From NCBI RefSeq assembly GCF_000788395.1, contig NZ_CP009889.1, forward strand, positions 992,001-1,056,000: DNA of 64,000 nt. Direction: 5' to 3'. The position numbers and the translations under genes were made by a program. Shown one piece after another: positions 33,409 through 42,120 of this stretch. The number at the start of each line of letters is the position of its first letter. Position 1 is the stretch's first letter. The DNA comes from Pseudoalteromonas piratica. Lineage in GTDB: Bacteria; Pseudomonadota; Gammaproteobacteria; Enterobacterales; Alteromonadaceae. The notes under the pieces are model-generated. The model saw nothing but the letters and a program-made list of their open reading frames with translations. It was not told where the DNA came from and ran no database searches.

Positions 33409-36400
33409 ATGAAAACGCAACTACGCAAAAAAGTATTGCCTCTTGCAATTGCTGCATGTTTAGGCTCTACAGCTGCTTATGCTAACGATACTGCATCATC
33501 TGTACGCGGTACAATCGTTGGTCCTAACGGCAACCCTGCTGCTGGTACTGAAATTACCATTATTCACGTACCTTCAGGTTCTGTTAAAAAAGCAACTGTA
33601 AATGAGTCAGGTCTTTTCAGTGCTAAAGGCCTACGTGTAGGTGGTCCTTACCAAATCATTGTTGATTCAAAAGAATTTGAAGACACTATGGTTGAAGATG
33701 TATACCTAACTCTTGGTAAAGAATACCCAGTAAGTGTTCAGCTTCAGTCTAAGTCAGATATGGAACAGATCGTAGTGACTGGTCGTCCTATCAGCTCTTT
33801 CTCTGGTGGTACAGGTCCTGCTGCAAACTTCAGCCTTCGTGACCTTGAAAACCAACCAGCGATTAACCGTGACCTAAAAGACATTGTTCAAGCGGATCCA
33901 CGTATTTATATCGATGACAGCCGTGGTGACGGTGCGATTCAGTGTGGTGGTGGTAACCCACGTTTTAACAGCTTAACGCTTGATGGCGTTCGCATGAACG
34001 ATAACTTTGGTCTTAACAGCAATGGTTACCCAACTGTTCGTGCACCGTTCTCATACGATGCAATCGACCAAGTAGCTGTAGAACTTGCGCCATTTGACGT
34101 AAACTACGGTGGCTTTACATCATGTAACTTCAATGCAGTAACTAAGTCAGGTACTAACGAAGTTCACGGTAAAGTTTTCTTCGATTACACTAACGATTCA
34201 ATGCAAGGTGATTCAATCGAAGGTGAAGACATCGATACTGGTAACTACTCAGAAAAGCGTTATGGCTTCTCAGTTGGTGCACCAATCATTAAAGATGAAC
34301 TTTTTGTATTCGTAGCTTATGAAGAATTGGAAGGTGCTGAGTTATTTGAATACCCTCGCCTTGGTACAAGCGACGATGACGATGTAACGCCATCAGATCT
34401 TGACCGTGTTCGTCAAATCGCACAAGACGTTTATGGCTATGACGCAGGTTCTACACCAGCAAGCATGCCAGTTGATGACCAGAAACTACTTGTAAAATTA
34501 GACTGGAACATCAATGATGATCACCGTGCAAGTGTTGTTTACAACTACAATGATGGTTTCCGTTTAAGCCAGTCTGATGATTGGGCTGTTACACTTGATA
34601 GCCACTTCTATGAGCGTGGTGTTGAGTTCCAATCAATCGTAGGTTCTGTATACTCAGATTGGACTGACAACTTCTCAACTGAAATGCGCATTGGTAAATC
34701 TGATGTAGATATGCGTCAGCGTTCTCTAGATGCAGCTAGCGGTTTTGGTGAAGTTCAAATTCGTAACGGTGGCCAAACAATTTTCTTAGGCCCAGATGAT
34801 TCTCGTCAATCAAATGACCTAGATTACGACACAACAACGTTCAAACTAGCTGGTACATACTACCTAGACGAACACGTAATCACAGGTGGTTACGAGTATG
34901 AAAATGTTAACGTATTTAACTTATTCATGCAGCACACGCAAGGTGAATTCCGTTTCGATTCAATTGATGACTTTGAAGCTGGCCTAGCGGCACGTGTTTA
35001 CTACAACAACTCAGCAGGTACAAACAACCCGAATGATGCAGCTGCAGAATTTGGTTTTGCACAGCATACTTTCTACCTACAAGACGAGTATAACTTCTTA
35101 GATTATGATCTAAGTGTTACTTTCGGTCTTCGTTATGACATGTACACAAGTAGCGACAAGCCTCGCGAAAACGCGTTATTCACTGAGCTATATGGCTTCA
35201 ATAACACGAAGAACATGGATGACATTGACTTACTACAACCACGTTTTGGCTTCAACTGGCAAGCAGCTGATAATATTGAAGTACGTGGTGGTATCGGTCT
35301 TTACTCTGGTGGTAACCCGAACGTTTGGGTATCTAACTCATACTCTAATGACGGTGTTGTAAACATCGCAACACAAGAGCGTGGCGTTGACCTATTCAAT
35401 ACACCGATGGTTAACGGTGGTGCACCAATCTTTGAAGTGCCTCAAAACCAATATGATCAAGTTGCTAATTCAACAGGTGGTTCAGGCTCTGTAAACGCAA
35501 TTGACCACAACTTTGAAATTCCTTCTGAGTGGAAATTCGCACTTGGTGGTACTTACTTCACTGAAGATAACTACATCATCACTGCTGACTTACTTCACAC
35601 TCAGAAGCAAGACAGTGCAATTATTCGTGATTTAGCACTTACTAAGACTGGCGAAACTACATTTGATGGTCGTCCAATTTACACAAGCACACCGCTTACG
35701 GATAGCGAAGGTAATACAGTTCGTCGCTTTAACGAATACTTACTTACTAACGTAGATGGCGATGACGGTGAATCAACAGTACTATCTTTCGCACTTTCGA
35801 AAGAGTATGACAATGGTCTAGACTTCACTGTTTCATATGCTTACACGCAATCTGAAGATGTTAACCCAATGACATCATCAGTAGCGGGTTCTAACTTCGG
35901 TAACTTAGCAGTAACGGATCCGAATGATCCAAGCCTTGCTACATCAAACTATGAAGTACCTCACCGTTTCACATTCAAGTTAGGTTACAAGCATGAGTTC
36001 TTTGATGGTTACCTAACGCGCTTCAACCTATTCGGTCAAGCAAGTGAAGGTCGTCCATACAGCTACACGTACAACCGTAGCGACCGTGAGTTCGGCGATA
36101 ATAACTGGAATGGTTCACGTCAGTTAATGTATATCCCGTTAGAAAACGATCCTAACGTTGTATACGACATGAGCGCTGAAGAAATTGCTGATATGAACGC
36201 ATGGATCGAAAAAGAAGGTCTTACGCGTGGTGCAACTGTTGGTCGTAACGACTTCAATGCAGACTGGTACGTTAAATTTGACGTTAAGATTTCACAAGAA
36301 ATCCCAGGCTTCATGGACGGTCACAAAGGTAATGTATTCTTCACGATTAAGAACGTAGGCAACTTACTTAACGATGACTGGGGTGTACTTAAAGAAGGTG

Positions 36401-36552
36401 CATTCGTAGGTAACCGTATGGTTGACATGTCTTACGACAGCGATAATGACCAGTACATCTATGAAGGCTTCAGCAAAAATGCTGCACAGCAAGATGTTCA
36501 GAACTCTGGTTCACTATGGCAAATGCGTGTAGGTGTTAACTACCGTTTCTAA
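33409..36552 (+). CDS. Oar-like TonB-dependent receptor with carboxypeptidase regulatory-like domain
   Basis: This 1047-residue outer-membrane protein has a signal peptide (to about residue 25, AYAND), a carboxypeptidase regulatory-like beta domain (about 29-113: SVRGTIVGPNGNPAAGTEIT), a plug (about 120-245: GGNPRFNSLTLDGVRMNDN, VAVELAPFDVNYGGF) and a large barrel ending NYRF. This plan matches Oar/OmpA-type TonB receptors, some of which take up protein or peptide fragments in marine bacteria. Codon use is strikingly narrow (CGT for Arg, GGT for Gly, AAC for Asn, CTT and CTA for Leu), unlike most neighbours, which points to very high expression. It has the ribosome site ACGGGAAA and follows the S1/P1 nuclease gene by 47 bp. 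The substrate is uncertain. Confidence 0.92.
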   Translation: MKTQLRKKVLPLAIAACLGSTAAYANDTASSVRGTIVGPNGNPAAGTEITIIHVPSGSVKKATVNESGLFSAKGLRVGGPYQIIVDSKEFEDTMVEDVYLTLGKEYPVSVQLQSKSDMEQIVVTGRPISSFSGGTGPAANFSLRDLENQPAINRDLKDIVQADPRIYIDDSRGDGAIQCGGGNPRFNSLTLDGVRMNDNFGLNSNGYPTVRAPFSYDAIDQVAVELAPFDVNYGGFTSCNFNAVTKSGTNEVHGKVFFDYTNDSMQGDSIEGEDIDTGNYSEKRYGFSVGAPIIKDELFVFVAYEELEGAELFEYPRLGTSDDDDVTPSDLDRVRQIAQDVYGYDAGSTPASMPVDDQKLLVKLDWNINDDHRASVVYNYNDGFRLSQSDDWAVTLDSHFYERGVEFQSIVGSVYSDWTDNFSTEMRIGKSDVDMRQRSLDAASGFGEVQIRNGGQTIFLGPDDSRQSNDLDYDTTTFKLAGTYYLDEHVITGGYEYENVNVFNLFMQHTQGEFRFDSIDDFEAGLAARVYYNNSAGTNNPNDAAAEFGFAQHTFYLQDEYNFLDYDLSVTFGLRYDMYTSSDKPRENALFTELYGFNNTKNMDDIDLLQPRFGFNWQAADNIEVRGGIGLYSGGNPNVWVSNSYSNDGVVNIATQERGVDLFNTPMVNGGAPIFEVPQNQYDQVANSTGGSGSVNAIDHNFEIPSEWKFALGGTYFTEDNYIITADLLHTQKQDSAIIRDLALTKTGETTFDGRPIYTSTPLTDSEGNTVRRFNEYLLTNVDGDDGESTVLSFALSKEYDNGLDFTVSYAYTQSEDVNPMTSSVAGSNFGNLAVTDPNDPSLATSNYEVPHRFTFKLGYKHEFFDGYLTRFNLFGQASEGRPYSYTYNRSDREFGDNNWNGSRQLMYIPLENDPNVVYDMSAEEIADMNAWIEKEGLTRGATVGRNDFNADWYVKFDVKISQEIPGFMDGHKGNVFFTIKNVGNLLNDDWGVLKEGAFVGNRMVDMSYDSDNDQYIYEGFSKNAAQQDVQNSGSLWQMRVGVNYRF

Positions 36553-36581
36553 TCTAAATATTTAGATAACCCTTGATAGTT

Positions 36582-36609
36582 AAAGCCTCGCACATGCGAG
36601 GCTTTTTTT
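36582..36609 (+). terminator. Rho-independent terminator after the Oar-like receptor
   Basis: AAAGCCTCGC (36582-36591) pairs with GCGAGGCTTT (36596-36605) around ACAT, followed by more T residues. It is a strong classical terminator, as expected for a highly expressed gene. Confidence 0.88.
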
Positions 36610-36717
36610 CTTTATTAAACCATTTGCTCACTTGAAGCCAAGATAAACGTTTTTTAGCCGTTACTTTTACCGATTACTTCTTTAAATTTTTAAAGCGAAT
36701 ATAGCTAACTTCAAAAA

Positions 36718-37137
36718 TTACTTGCGATCTAATTTATCGAGAATACGAAATAACGTTTCTTTGTCGTTATGATTTAACACTTCAAATAATGCATTCTGCC
36801 AACTGTTAGCATCTTCTGATAACTCTTGATACAAGGTTTGGCCTTTATCAGACAATCCCAGCACGGTGGCACGTTTGTCCTCTGCTGATTGTTTACCATA
36901 CACAATGTCTCTTTCTAAAAGTTGTTTTACTGCTCTTGAAGCCGTCGATTTATCAAGCCCTGCTCGTTCACAAATTGTTTTCGCCGTTAGGTGTCGTTCA
37001 GCAGCTAAATGAGCAATAACACGCCATTGTGGAATTGTGAGCTGATATTTATCTGCATATACGCCTGCAAATCTGGCGCTCAATTGTTCACTTAGGGTTG
37101 CTAAGCGATAAGGGAGGAAAGCATTCAGTTCAATCAT
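36718..37137 (-). CDS. MarR family transcriptional regulator
   Basis: This 139-residue protein has the MarR winged-helix fold: IPQWRVIAHLAAERHLTAKTICERAGLDKSTASRAVKQLLERDIV as the helix-turn-helix region, then the wing with SAEDKRATVLGLSDKGQTLY, and dimerisation helices at both ends. Such proteins are ligand-responsive repressors. It is divergent from the lipoprotein gene at 37306 with 168 bp between starts, where a short palindrome lies. Control of that lipoprotein or of itself is likely. The inducer is unknown; the nearby hmgA and maiA genes also raise the possibility of an aromatic-acid signal, without direct support. Confidence 0.87.
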   Translation of the reverse strand: MIELNAFLPYRLATLSEQLSARFAGVYADKYQLTIPQWRVIAHLAAERHLTAKTICERAGLDKSTASRAVKQLLERDIVYGKQSAEDKRATVLGLSDKGQTLYQELSEDANSWQNALFEVLNHNDKETLFRILDKLDRK

Positions 37138-37219
37138 GGTTTAAACACATTTTTAGTTGTAAGTTTGCCGATAACTAGATTTGTTTTCAACTTAATTATA
37201 ATTCAATAACTTACATTAG

Positions 37220-37232
37220 TTTACAAAGTAAA
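37220..37232. promoter_or_regulatory. Short palindrome in the MarR-lipoprotein divergent region
   Basis: TTTAC-AAA-GTAAA is a 13-bp palindrome in the divergent promoter region, 74 bp before the lipoprotein start. Its size suits a MarR dimer, but the short arms make chance occurrence in AT-rich DNA quite possible. Confidence 0.25.
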
Positions 37233-37305
37233 TTCAGCTCGTCTGGCTTTACTTTTTTGGTTGCAATAGTATGCGCGTTCTTAAACTCACATAAAAGGAA
37301 TAATC

Positions 37306-37962
37306 ATGATTAGAGTTTTATTAACAAGTGTGCTTGTGATTTTTTTAAGCGGTTGTGTTAGTGCTATCAACATCGACCAACAAACACCTAAAGCGAACTA
37401 TGTTGAAACTGAAAAAGTACTGATTTCTATTATTGATCAACGTAAAAAAGTTAAAGAAGGAAAAGATAAAACCTTTATTGGTGTTGCTCATTCTACCTTT
37501 GGTATTCCCGTCGATTGGCATGTAAAACACTTACTTGCTACAGAAAAAGAAGACAAAAATCGTAATCTGGGCCAATGGCTAACGCATCGAATCGTTGCCG
37601 GTTTAAATAATAAAGGTTGGCAAGCTGAAGCGGTTGAACTTGAGCCAAGCGCAACAGAAGCGGAAATTAAAAATGCATTAAATGCAGCTGGTGCAACAAC
37701 CTTAATTCAACTCACCCTTGATGAATGGTATTTCAGCATCAATTTAAATTGGGTAAGTGCGTTTAATTTTGATACTGATACGGTTGTTGATATTTATCAC
37801 TTAACTGACGGGAATGTACTTTCAAAACGATTTAAAGAGCGTGATGTTATTGAAGAATCCGCTTCTGAATCACCACAAAATAATGTGTTAAAGGCGTATC
37901 GAGAACAGTTGCAACAGATTTTTAATGATGTGGAAGTGAAGCGTGCACTAACAAAATCATAG
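37306..37962 (+). CDS. Lipoprotein of unknown function
   Basis: This 218-residue protein has a lipoprotein signal with lipobox LSGC (Cys17) and a soluble periplasmic body. The body has VLISIIDQRKKVKEGKD near the start and a middle region (LGQWLTHRIVAGLNNKGWQAEAV) that resembles the YajG and other lipoproteins whose fold handles inner faces of the outer membrane, but I cannot assign a family with confidence. A ribosome site (AAAAGGAATAATC) precedes the ATG. It is divergent from a MarR regulator that may control it, and it ends at a strong bidirectional terminator. No function can be given. Confidence 0.75.
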   Translation: MIRVLLTSVLVIFLSGCVSAINIDQQTPKANYVETEKVLISIIDQRKKVKEGKDKTFIGVAHSTFGIPVDWHVKHLLATEKEDKNRNLGQWLTHRIVAGLNNKGWQAEAVELEPSATEAEIKNALNAAGATTLIQLTLDEWYFSINLNWVSAFNFDTDTVVDIYHLTDGNVLSKRFKERDVIEESASESPQNNVLKAYREQLQQIFNDVEVKRALTKS

Positions 37963-37983
37963 TATAAATAATTCTTCAAAATT

Positions 37984-38013
37984 AAAAAAAGCGAGAATGT
38001 TCTCGCTTTTTTT
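37984..38013. terminator. Bidirectional terminator before hmgA
   Basis: AAAAAAAGCGAGA (37984-37996) pairs with TCTCGCTTTTTTT (38001-38013) around ATGT. A runs and T runs on both sides allow action on either strand; here it ends the lipoprotein transcript. Confidence 0.85.
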
Positions 38014-38083
38014 GTTGTGAATCGCACTTGCATTTACTCTCACGTGAGACTATATTGATTAAAAATCACAACAGGAGTGAGCA

Positions 38084-39379
38084 ATGAATTTCCCAGAGTT
38101 TGATTATTTAACTGGTTTTGGCAACGAGTTTGAAAGCGAAGCCCTTGAGGGTGCCTTACCAATTGGCCAATTTTCACCACAAAAAGTTAAATACGATTTG
38201 TATGCAGAGCAGTACAACACAACAGCCTTCACAGCGCCACGTGCTGATAACCGCCGAAACTGGTTTTACCGTATCCGCCCTTCTGTTGTGCAAGGTGATT
38301 ATCACGCATTAGACAATGGGCTACTCAGAACAGCACCTATTACCGAAGTACCAACCCCACCAACCATGTTGCGCTGGAACCCGATTGCTATTCCAAGTGA
38401 AAAAACTGACTTTATTGACGGCTTAATCACCATGGCAGCAAATGGTAGTGCTAATGGCCAAACGGGTATTGGCATTCACGTTTATGTAGCAAATACTTCT
38501 ATGGATGGGCGTTATTTTTATAATGCCGATGGTGAATTACTTTTTGTACCCCAGCAAGGTGCACTTGTACTTCATACGGAATGCGGAAAGCTTGCAATCA
38601 AACCAGGTGAAATTGCGGTTATTCCTCGTGGCATTAAGTTTTCCGTTGAATTACTAGATGACGCTGCTCGCGGTTATATATGTGAAAACTATGGTCATCC
38701 TTATATTTTGCCTGAGCGTGGTCCTGTAGGCGCTAATGGTTATACCAATGAGCGTGATTTTCAATATCCGGTCGCCGCATTCGAAGATAAAGAAGGTGAC
38801 TTTGAACTTGTTGCAAAATTCAATGGTAACTTGTTCCGTTGTGATATTGGTCATTCTCCGCTTGATGTCGTTGCTTGGACAGGTAATAGCGCACCATACA
38901 AATATGATTTATCGCGCTTTAATGTCATGAATACAGTGAGTTTTGACCACCCAGACCCATCTATTTTCACTGTTCTAACATCGCCTTCAGGTACTGCAGG
39001 TGTCGCAAATGTGGATTTTGTTATCTTCCCGCCACGCTGGATGGTTGCAGAAAACACCTTTAGACCCCCCTACTACCATCGTAATATTATGAGTGAGTTT
39101 ATGGGCTTAATTGAAGGTGTTTATGATGCAAAAGAGCACGGATTTGTGCCAGGCGGTATGAGTTTACACAATTGTATGTCGCCACATGGCCCTGAGGCAG
39201 ATGTATTTGAGAAAGCTTCAAATGCTGAACTTGAACCGCAACGTTATGAAAATACACTCGCATTTATGTTTGAATCACGTTACGTTATTTCTCCAACTAA
39301 ATATGCGCTTGAAGGTGAAGAACGCCAGCAAAATTATTTAGATTGTTGGAAAGGCATTAAAAAATACTTCAATCAATAA
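38084..39379 (+). CDS. hmgA: Homogentisate 1,2-dioxygenase
   Basis: This 431-residue cytoplasmic enzyme opens the aromatic ring of homogentisate to maleylacetoacetate in tyrosine and phenylalanine breakdown. It begins with [21 protein letters not shown], a family hallmark, and near the end carries the iron ligands in [19 protein letters not shown] (His and Glu) and [15 protein letters not shown] (His). The length matches the bacterial family. The ribosome site is AGGAGTGAGCA. The next gene, maiA, encodes the following step, but a terminator-like hairpin lies between them, and the gene for the last enzyme, fumarylacetoacetase, is not in the window. Confidence 0.96.
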   Translation: MNFPEFDYLTGFGNEFESEALEGALPIGQFSPQKVKYDLYAEQYNTTAFTAPRADNRRNWFYRIRPSVVQGDYHALDNGLLRTAPITEVPTPPTMLRWNPIAIPSEKTDFIDGLITMAANGSANGQTGIGIHVYVANTSMDGRYFYNADGELLFVPQQGALVLHTECGKLAIKPGEIAVIPRGIKFSVELLDDAARGYICENYGHPYILPERGPVGANGYTNERDFQYPVAAFEDKEGDFELVAKFNGNLFRCDIGHSPLDVVAWTGNSAPYKYDLSRFNVMNTVSFDHPDPSIFTVLTSPSGTAGVANVDFVIFPPRWMVAENTFRPPYYHRNIMSEFMGLIEGVYDAKEHGFVPGGMSLHNCMSPHGPEADVFEKASNAELEPQRYENTLAFMFESRYVISPTKYALEGEERQQNYLDCWKGIKKYFNQ

Positions 39380-39409
39380 TTGCTGGTTTGATTTTATAAA
39401 TTGGTATTA

Positions 39410-39434
39410 AAAGAACGGGAAGCCGTTCTTTTTT
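39410..39434 (+). terminator. Terminator-like hairpin between hmgA and maiA
   Basis: AAAGAACGG (39410-39418) pairs with CCGTTCTTT (39423-39431) around GAAG, followed by further T residues. It lies 30 bp after the hmgA stop and 25 bp before the maiA start, so it may reduce readthrough into maiA. Confidence 0.75.
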
Positions 39435-39459
39435 ATGCGTGCTTAAAGGAATTAATATT

Positions 39460-40086
39460 ATGAAACTTTATACTTATTTTCGTTCATCTGCGGCATATCG
39501 TGTACGCATTGCGTTAAATTTAAAGAGCATTAACCATGAGATGGTGCCTGTAAACTTGTTGAAAAGTGAGCAGCAAAGTGCTGATTATTTAACAGTAAAC
39601 CCGCAAGGTCTGTTACCTGCACTCGAGACTGAACATGGCAAACTAGGACAATCTTTAGCTATTTTGGAGTACCTCGATGAGCTTTATCCAGAGATGCCTT
39701 TATTGCCAAGCGATCCATGGCAAAAAGCGCAAGTGCGCAGTTTTGCTTATGCTATTGCCTGTGATATTCACCCTATTGATAACCTGCGTGTTTTAAAATA
39801 CTTATCAGGTGAATTAAATGTCACGGACGAGCAAAAAACAGATTGGTATTTACACTGGATCCGTATCGGTTTTGAAAAGCTAGAATCGCAAATAGGTGAT
39901 ACAGATTTTTGTTGTGGTGATAAACCTAGCCTAGCTGACATATGTTTAATACCTCAAGTTTTTAATGCATTAAGGTTCAAACTCGACATGAGTGCGTTTC
40001 CAAAAATAAATGCAATCTATACCCGTTGTAATCAAATTAAAGCATTTAGTGACGCTGCACCAGAAAACCAACTAGATGCTAATTAG
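39460..40086 (+). CDS. maiA: Maleylacetoacetate isomerase
   Basis: This 208-residue zeta-class glutathione transferase turns maleylacetoacetate into fumarylacetoacetate using glutathione. It starts MKLYTYFRSSAAYRVRIALN, whose Ser-rich active site is typical of the family, and continues with NPQGLLPALE and QSLAILEYLDELYPE in the glutathione-binding domain and FCCGDKPSLADICLIPQVFNA in the helical domain. The ATG at 39460 has AAAGGA at good spacing; an upstream GTG at 39439 would be less typical. It follows hmgA, which makes its substrate, and ends 4 bp inside the next gene on the opposite strand. Confidence 0.93.
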   Translation: MKLYTYFRSSAAYRVRIALNLKSINHEMVPVNLLKSEQQSADYLTVNPQGLLPALETEHGKLGQSLAILEYLDELYPEMPLLPSDPWQKAQVRSFAYAIACDIHPIDNLRVLKYLSGELNVTDEQKTDWYLHWIRIGFEKLESQIGDTDFCCGDKPSLADICLIPQVFNALRFKLDMSAFPKINAIYTRCNQIKAFSDAAPENQLDAN

Positions 40087-40943
40087 TTGTTTACTTTGGG
40101 GCTGATTGTTCGCCAATTACTCACATCATCATTAATAAAGCCTGCCTGACGGTAGGCTTTTTCAATTAACCCTCTCTGTCGCAAGATTTTTAATCCTCGC
40201 TGCAGGGCTTCAAATGTTTCTTTTCCTAACGGGTGATTTTTAGATACAACAAAATGCCTGCTGTCCTCTAATGCGACTTTAACATTAGGGATCGCGACTA
40301 TCTTGTAATCTGGACCAATGTACGAAAAGTTTTTTTGTTTTTTAAATGGCGCTAACATGCCATCGACCCAGCCGCGACTGACCATTTTTGCCATCACTAT
40401 CCAATCGGATTCATGTATTAACTTTTTAGGCATTAGTGCCTGCAAGGTGATCCAGTCAACATGCCAATCTTTACTTGATACCATTGACAAATCATTGATT
40501 GAAAATGTGTTATTTGAAAATCGTTTTAAATTTGATTCAGCAGTAAAAATCCCTGCAAAATACTCACCTTTGGCAATCACCGGTTCACTAATATACAAGT
40601 TATCTTGATATTGTTCGGTTGCACTTAACCACAAAGAATCAAAAGACAATAGCAATAGCCCCTCATTTAACAACTTTAAATTCCGAGCATCATAATTGCC
40701 GTAGATAAAATTAAATTTGATATCAGCGCCCCCTAAAAGTAAAGCTTGTTGCACAAGTATAAATTCAACCACATCACGCTGCGCATTCTTTCCTGAATAA
40801 TCTGTTATTTCTAAAATTGGTTGTTTATCAATAATCTCTTTTGCATAAAAATAAATATCCGTTTCAACAGTGATATCAACAACTTTAGCGTTAATATGTA
40901 AAGAGATGCAGATTATTAAAGTATAAAAATAGCGAGTAACCAT
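40083..40943 (-). CDS. Periplasmic binding protein-like, family 3 fold
   Basis: This 286-residue protein has an N-terminal signal (about 1-19, TLIICISLHINAKV) and a body resembling a type II periplasmic binding protein, with KILRQRGLIEKAYRQAGF near the end as in family 3 members. Compared with standard solute receptors the N-terminal lobe is unusual and the ligand motifs weak. There is no transporter nearby. It is convergent with maiA, overlapping its last bases. It may be a binding or sensory protein of unknown ligand; many such orphan proteins occur in Alteromonadales. Confidence 0.65.
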   Translation of the reverse strand: MVTRYFYTLIICISLHINAKVVDITVETDIYFYAKEIIDKQPILEITDYSGKNAQRDVVEFILVQQALLLGGADIKFNFIYGNYDARNLKLLNEGLLLLSFDSLWLSATEQYQDNLYISEPVIAKGEYFAGIFTAESNLKRFSNNTFSINDLSMVSSKDWHVDWITLQALMPKKLIHESDWIVMAKMVSRGWVDGMLAPFKKQKNFSYIGPDYKIVAIPNVKVALEDSRHFVVSKNHPLGKETFEALQRGLKILRQRGLIEKAYRQAGFINDDVSNWRTISPKVNN

Positions 40944-41115
40944 AATTAACTTATTTTGCTGTTTTCTAGCTTAAGCCTAGATTTGAATTTTCATTTTCAC
41001 AAATCATGGTTTTCGTCGTTTAAACTACACTCAGATTAAGTGTATATACTTAAACCATCTTTGTGTTTTACTGTGTCATACAAAAGATATGTAATCCGTT
41101 TTTAGGAATTGTCGC

Positions 41116-41409
41116 ATGAAATTAATTAACGTTTTTGCTCTTGGCTTACCACTTTACCTAGTAGCTAACTTTGCAGGTGCCAATGAGAGCAAAGCCAAAG
41201 TTTGGATAAATGGTGATTCGCTGCAGCAAGTATGTTGGTATCAAGATAAAAAGTATTCTGAAGGTGCCATTATTGAAGTTGCTAAACTGACATTGATGTG
41301 TACGCGTAAAGATAAAAACCAGCCCAATGGACAACTCGGCTGGTTAAAGCTAGACGATAAGGGCAACATTATTTACCCCACTCAAAAATCTAAAATATCA
41401 ATAAAGTAA
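41116..41409 (+). CDS. DUF1496 family exported protein
   Basis: This small exported protein (97 residues) has a signal peptide (cleavage near FAGAN, about residue 23) and the motif VCWYQDKKYSEGAIIEV followed by a second Cys, which is typical of the DUF1496 family that includes E. coli YnjH. The two Cys residues could form a disulfide in the periplasm. The family function is unknown. The ribosome site is AGGAA at good spacing. It is a single gene. Confidence 0.75.
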   Translation: MKLINVFALGLPLYLVANFAGANESKAKVWINGDSLQQVCWYQDKKYSEGAIIEVAKLTLMCTRKDKNQPNGQLGWLKLDDKGNIIYPTQKSKISIK

Positions 41410-41477
41410 ATTTTAAGAGCTGCAAAATTAGATGTATAAATTTATAGCGTTTTGAAATTTATTGATATTTTTGAATA

Positions 41478-42062
41478 CTAATACCTTAAACGCCCTTCAT
41501 AATGACTAGTTAATCTATTATTGCTATACGTTGTTATGCTGATTGAAAATGCACCTGCACTTCGCTTAATTACACGATTTATTAAATGATAGACGGTACC
41601 TGCACGACTGATTGACCAAACACTAAGGTGTGTTGATGAAAGCTGTTCTAGCCATACATCACCTGCTGAATTGTTCTGATCAAATCTTAAATAACCCTGA
41701 TCAGCATATACGGTTAAGCTTGACAGTTTTTGAGTAAATTCATCATTATCTTGAGCCTGTGTACGTGCCCTAAGTACTAAAGGTGTATCATTAGTAAATG
41801 ACATTTCAAGTTGGTGCGATTTATATTCCTTACGCGCTTTTTGTATCTCTTCACCAATACAATAATAACCACTACTTTTACCAGTCCAAGAGCGTGCCAG
41901 CTCTTTAAAAAGTCTATTAAGACTGGCTTCTTGGCTTCGTGTTAACTTATTGTTTGCCGGCTTTTCAATAAAAGACGCACTGGCTGGAACAGGCTCAAGA
42001 CATTGCTGTGCATAAGACATACAAGAAATGAGGGAAAACGCTAACATCATAACTAATCGCAT
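41478..42062 (-). CDS. Exported protein of unknown function
   Basis: I do not recognise this 194-residue protein. It begins with a signal sequence (MRLVMMLAFSLISCMSYAQQ), which could be cut by signal peptidase I after SYA; the Cys at residue 14 also gives a weak lipobox (LISC). Two further Cys lie in the mature part (QQCLEP, YYCIGEE). The second half is rich in beta strands. It is divergent from the HypT-like regulator gene with 58 bp between starts, so the two may share a control region. Confidence 0.65.
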   Translation of the reverse strand: MRLVMMLAFSLISCMSYAQQCLEPVPASASFIEKPANNKLTRSQEASLNRLFKELARSWTGKSSGYYCIGEEIQKARKEYKSHQLEMSFTNDTPLVLRARTQAQDNDEFTQKLSSLTVYADQGYLRFDQNNSAGDVWLEQLSSTHLSVWSISRAGTVYHLINRVIKRSAGAFSISITTYSNNRLTSHYEGRLRY

Positions 42063-42120
42063 AGTATTATCCTTATGATTTTAATTGCCTTAATTGGCTT
42101 TCAAACTATTTATACAACTA

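Noticed and set aside
40318-40608. Open frame of 96 codons inside the binding protein gene at 40083
   Set aside because: Antisense to a gene with a plausible signal and fold; no ribosome site.
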